Shown here one piece after another: positions 32,666 through 34,527 of a DNA stretch of 34,527 nt. How positions within the stretch are numbered: position 1 is the first letter of the stretch; every line of letters begins with the position of its first letter. The stretch is from an uncultured Blautia sp. (GTDB taxonomy: Bacteria; Bacillota; Clostridia; Lachnospirales; Lachnospiraceae). The notes beneath the pieces were generated by a model. The model did no database searches and had not been told where the DNA came from. It saw nothing but the letters and a program-made list of their open reading frames with translations. The position numbers and the translations under genes were made by a program. The stretch covers positions 1 through 34,527 of the forward strand of contig CAMBAL010000025.1 in the NCBI GenBank assembly GCA_945864225.1, read 5' to 3'.

Positions 32666-33418
32666 ATGAAAATAGAAAAGATAAATGAAAACCAGATTCG
32701 CTGTACCCTTACCAGGGAGGATCTCGAAACGCATCAGATCCGCATCAGCGAACTTGCTTACGGCACAGACAAAGCCAAGAAGCTATTCCGTGATATGATG
32801 CAGCAGGCTCAGATACAGTTTGGCTTTGAGGCGGACAATATTCCTCTTATGATCGAGGCGATTCCGATCAATGCAGACAGCATCGTTCTGATCATCACCA
32901 AAGTCGAAGATCCGGAAGAGCTGGATACCCGTTTTTCCAAATTTGCTCCGTTTAAAGACAACGCTCAGACGGAAAATATCCAGTTTGACGGTGCTGACAA
33001 TATCATCGACATTTTCCAGAAGCTCTGTGAATCCAAATTGAAGAATCTTTCCAAAAAGGCAGCTTCTGATTCTGATACCGAAAAAAAAGAATCACAGACA
33101 CAACCCTTTTCTGAAGAAGTGCCGGTCAATCTGACAAGGCTGTTCAGTTTCCGGTATCTGGACGATGTGATTTCTGCCGCTCATGGACTGAACGGATTTT
33201 TCGACGGCGAAAACATTCTTTACAAAGACAATGCCGGAGGTCACTATCAGCTGGTGATCCGCCAGTCTTCCTGCACACCGGAAGAATTTAACAAGGTATG
33301 CAATATTCTTTCTGAATATGGCAGCGGCAAAGCGTTCTCCGCATCCGGAGAAGCCTACTTAAGAGAACACGGTGAGCTCATCACAGCAGATGCTCTGCAG
33401 AATCTCATTCAGCTTTAA
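32666..33418 (+). CDS. mecA: Adaptor protein MecA
   Basis: Adaptor that delivers proteins to ClpC/ClpP for degradation. In Bacillus the target is ComK, but in Clostridia the targets are unknown. The 250-residue protein shows the family N-terminus MKIEKINENQIRCTLTREDL, a middle linker rich in Ser, Glu and Lys (about 130-152), and the C-terminal Clp-binding domain (about 155-245) with RYLDDVISAAHGL and YLREHGELI. ATG start with AGGA 9 bases upstream. It is monocistronic, between its own promoter and a terminator. Confidence 0.93.
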   Translation: MKIEKINENQIRCTLTREDLETHQIRISELAYGTDKAKKLFRDMMQQAQIQFGFEADNIPLMIEAIPINADSIVLIITKVEDPEELDTRFSKFAPFKDNAQTENIQFDGADNIIDIFQKLCESKLKNLSKKAASDSDTEKKESQTQPFSEEVPVNLTRLFSFRYLDDVISAAHGLNGFFDGENILYKDNAGGHYQLVIRQSSCTPEEFNKVCNILSEYGSGKAFSASGEAYLREHGELITADALQNLIQL

Positions 33419-33439
33419 TTTCACATAAAAACAGTAAAC

Positions 33440-33493
33440 AAAAGGCTGGTAAGGAACCTGTTCCATACGGAATGTTTCCATTACCAGCCTTTT
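33440..33493. terminator. Bidirectional terminator between mecA and the DUF1858 gene
   Basis: AAAAGGCTGGTAA (33440-33452) and TTACCAGCCTTTT (33481-33493) pair perfectly (13 bp), with an inner small GGAAC/GTTCC stem. Confidence 0.85.
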
Positions 33494-33505
33494 CTTCACA
33501 ACTGA

Positions 33506-33706
33506 TTATTCTCCAAGAAAATCGTTAATCTGCTGAACCAGAATATCTGCATCCAGACCGTGAACCATTGCAGCTTCTTCCAGAGATTCCATCTGTGCAG
33601 ACGGGCATCCGATGCAGTGCATACCTGCTCTCATAAGAATTGCTACGATATTCGGATCTAATTTGATTAACTGGCCAATCAGCATATTTTTGTTAACTTT
33701 TGCCAT
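33506..33706 (-). CDS. DUF1858 domain protein
   Basis: A 66-residue protein of the DUF1858 family, often found near hybrid-cluster and redox proteins. It starts MAKVNKNMLIGQLIKLDP and contains the Cys pair MHCIGCPSAQ (about 29-38), the likely redox or metal site. The second half forms a helix. ATG start with AAGGAGG and a good promoter upstream. It is divergent from ferredoxin, which suggests related redox functions, but that is inference. Confidence 0.9.
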   Translation of the reverse strand: MAKVNKNMLIGQLIKLDPNIVAILMRAGMHCIGCPSAQMESLEEAAMVHGLDADILVQQINDFLGE

Positions 33707-33737
33707 TTTTTATTTCCTCCTTATGCATTCTTTTCAC

Positions 33738-33766
33738 ATTATAATACGAAACTGTGTCAGAATCAA
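33738..33766 (-). promoter_or_regulatory. Promoter of the DUF1858 gene
   Basis: TTGATT (33761-33766) and TATAAT (33738-33743) on the minus strand, 17 bases apart. Confidence 0.7.
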
Positions 33767-33802
33767 CGGGCAGATTCTAAAAATATGTTTATAATTTTAT
33801 AC

Positions 33803-33831
33803 TTGTAATCCTCGGTGAGATATATTAGAAT
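33803..33831 (+). promoter_or_regulatory. Promoter of the ferredoxin gene
   Basis: TTGTAA (33803-33808) and TAGAAT (33826-33831), 17 bases apart, the same hexamer pair as at the GH13 promoter. Confidence 0.75.
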
Positions 33832-33836
33832 GTTGA

Positions 33837-33867
33837 TAGAACCTGAGTAAGGTACTAAAGAGTTCTA
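33837..33867 (+). other. 5'-end stem-loop of the ferredoxin mRNA
   Basis: TAGAAC (33837-33842) and GTTCTA (33862-33867), with inner AGTA/TACT, fold a small stem at the predicted mRNA start, just before the AAAAGGAGG ribosome site. It may protect the short message. Confidence 0.45.
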
Positions 33868-33873
33868 ATATAA

Positions 33874-34059
<186 letters not shown>

Positions 34060-34084
34060 TTCACATTTACATGAAGAATCGAAG

Positions 34085-34116
34085 CGGGCCGCGGTATTTA
34101 CCGTCGGCCCGTTTTT
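34085..34116 (+). terminator. Ferredoxin terminator
   Basis: CGGGCCG and CGGCCCG form a G-C stem, extended by an inner CGGT/ACCG stem, followed by five T. Confidence 0.85.
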
Positions 34117-34197
34117 GATTTTATTATTCCTTGTTTTATGATCTTTTGATATTGTATTTTATCCCTTTTTTATGTACTTTCATCCCCTGATTCTGCA

Positions 34198-34217
34198 AGA
34201 GCGTGTTTGAAAATTGC
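34198..34217 (+). repeat. Short intergenic repeat, copy 4
   Basis: AGAGCGTGTTTGAAAATTGC, identical to the minus-strand form of copy 3. It lies 20 bases after the stop of the minus-strand partial gene, the same placement as copies 1 and 2 relative to their neighbours. Confidence 0.75.
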
Positions 34218-34236
34218 CTTCCGACAGATGTGCGTC

Positions 34237-34527
34237 TCAATTTTTTCCTCTTCTCCGGCCTTTTTTATCCGCTGCTGCAGCGGCAGCCTCTCTCCTCGCC
34301 ATCTGCTGCTGCCGGATCGCCAGATCCAGTGAACGATATCTTTCTTCATCTTCATTCTTCGCCTGCATTTCCTGCGTAATCAGCCGCTCCAGTATTGACT
34401 GAAATTCCAGTATTTTTTCATTCTCCACCCACACAAAAGGAACAGCACCTGCATCTGTAACAGAATCTTCTATATCCGATACAACGTCTTTATCCGATAC
34501 AACGTCTTTATCCGATACAACGTCTTT
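34237..34527 (-). CDS. Partial gene of unknown function with KDVVSD repeats (5' end outside the window)
   Basis: The frame is open to the right edge and encodes the last 96 residues of a protein. The visible part begins with three copies of KDVVSD, encoded by perfect 18-base repeats. Then come an acidic linker, a hydrophobic WVENEKILEFQ segment, and a strongly charged helix rich in Glu, Arg, Gln and Ala, ending in DKKGRRRGKN. The tail resembles the coiled C-termini of some MerR-like regulators, but that is weak. The GTG at 34434 is an internal codon, not a likely start. Function unknown. Confidence 0.6.
   Translation of the reverse strand, partial: KDVVSDKDVVSDKDVVSDIEDSVTDAGAVPFVWVENEKILEFQSILERLITQEMQAKNEDEERYRSLDLAIRQQQMARREAAAAAADKKGRRRGKN
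34474..34527. repeat. Three perfect 18-base tandem repeats
   Basis: ATCCGATACAACGTCTTT repeated at 34474, 34492 and 34510 to the window end; more copies may follow outside. In the minus-strand gene it codes KDVVSD. Confidence 0.9.

Overview
The window looks like a stretch of chromosome from a spore-forming Lachnospiraceae-type Clostridia (Blautia/Mediterraneibacter-like; the genus is inference). The reasons are the low-GC Firmicute promoter style, strong AGGAGG ribosome sites, a sporulation gene set (spoIIE, yabP, yabQ, a CotS-like kinase, cwlD), a T-box leader, a DUF1858 protein and a small 2[4Fe-4S] ferredoxin. No phage, plasmid, CRISPR, rRNA or tRNA gene was seen.

Layout. (1) 110-2212: a GH13 amylase-type enzyme with its own promoter. 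(2) 2547-12034, all on the minus strand: a conserved core block read as pgm, mazG, hup, rqcP (yabO), yabP, yabQ, divIC, spoIIE, tilS, hpt, ftsH. This is the Bacillus subtilis yabN-ftsH order with an HU gene inserted after mazG. It joins sugar-phosphate metabolism, nucleotide sanitation, ribosome rescue, sporulation, tRNA(Ile) modification and the FtsH protease. (3) 12222-16378: a spore-coat-type kinase, cca and a T-box-controlled proS. (4) 16530-18610: comEB, rpiB and the threonylcarbamoyl-AMP synthase gene. (5) 18954-23602, plus strand: an oligopeptide ABC transporter operon, oppA-oppB-oppC-oppF. It appears to have suffered an internal deletion that removed the end of oppC and nearly all of oppD. 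(6) 23689-31445, minus: an HD-domain protein, two consecutive large membrane proteins that are recognisably paralogous (one is a DUF2298/YYY protein), the germination-type amidase cwlD, and a membrane-anchored GH18 protein. (7) 31446-34527: a small conserved-looking gene with a defective or non-canonical ACG start, mecA, a DUF1858 protein, ferredoxin, and a gene running off the right edge that contains three 18-bp in-frame repeats.

Points most worth a second look: the oppC-oppD deletion; the paired GT-C-like membrane proteins; a spoIIE with one membrane segment and a promoter whose elements are 21 bp apart, as in Spo0A-activated promoters; a short intergenic repeat (core GCGTGTTTGAAAATTGC) seen at four places; the cwlD ribosome site buried in a terminator-like stem; and the small gene with a long leader and ACG start. 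Four sporulation or envelope genes (yabP, divIC, the cotS-like gene, cwlD) start with TTG.
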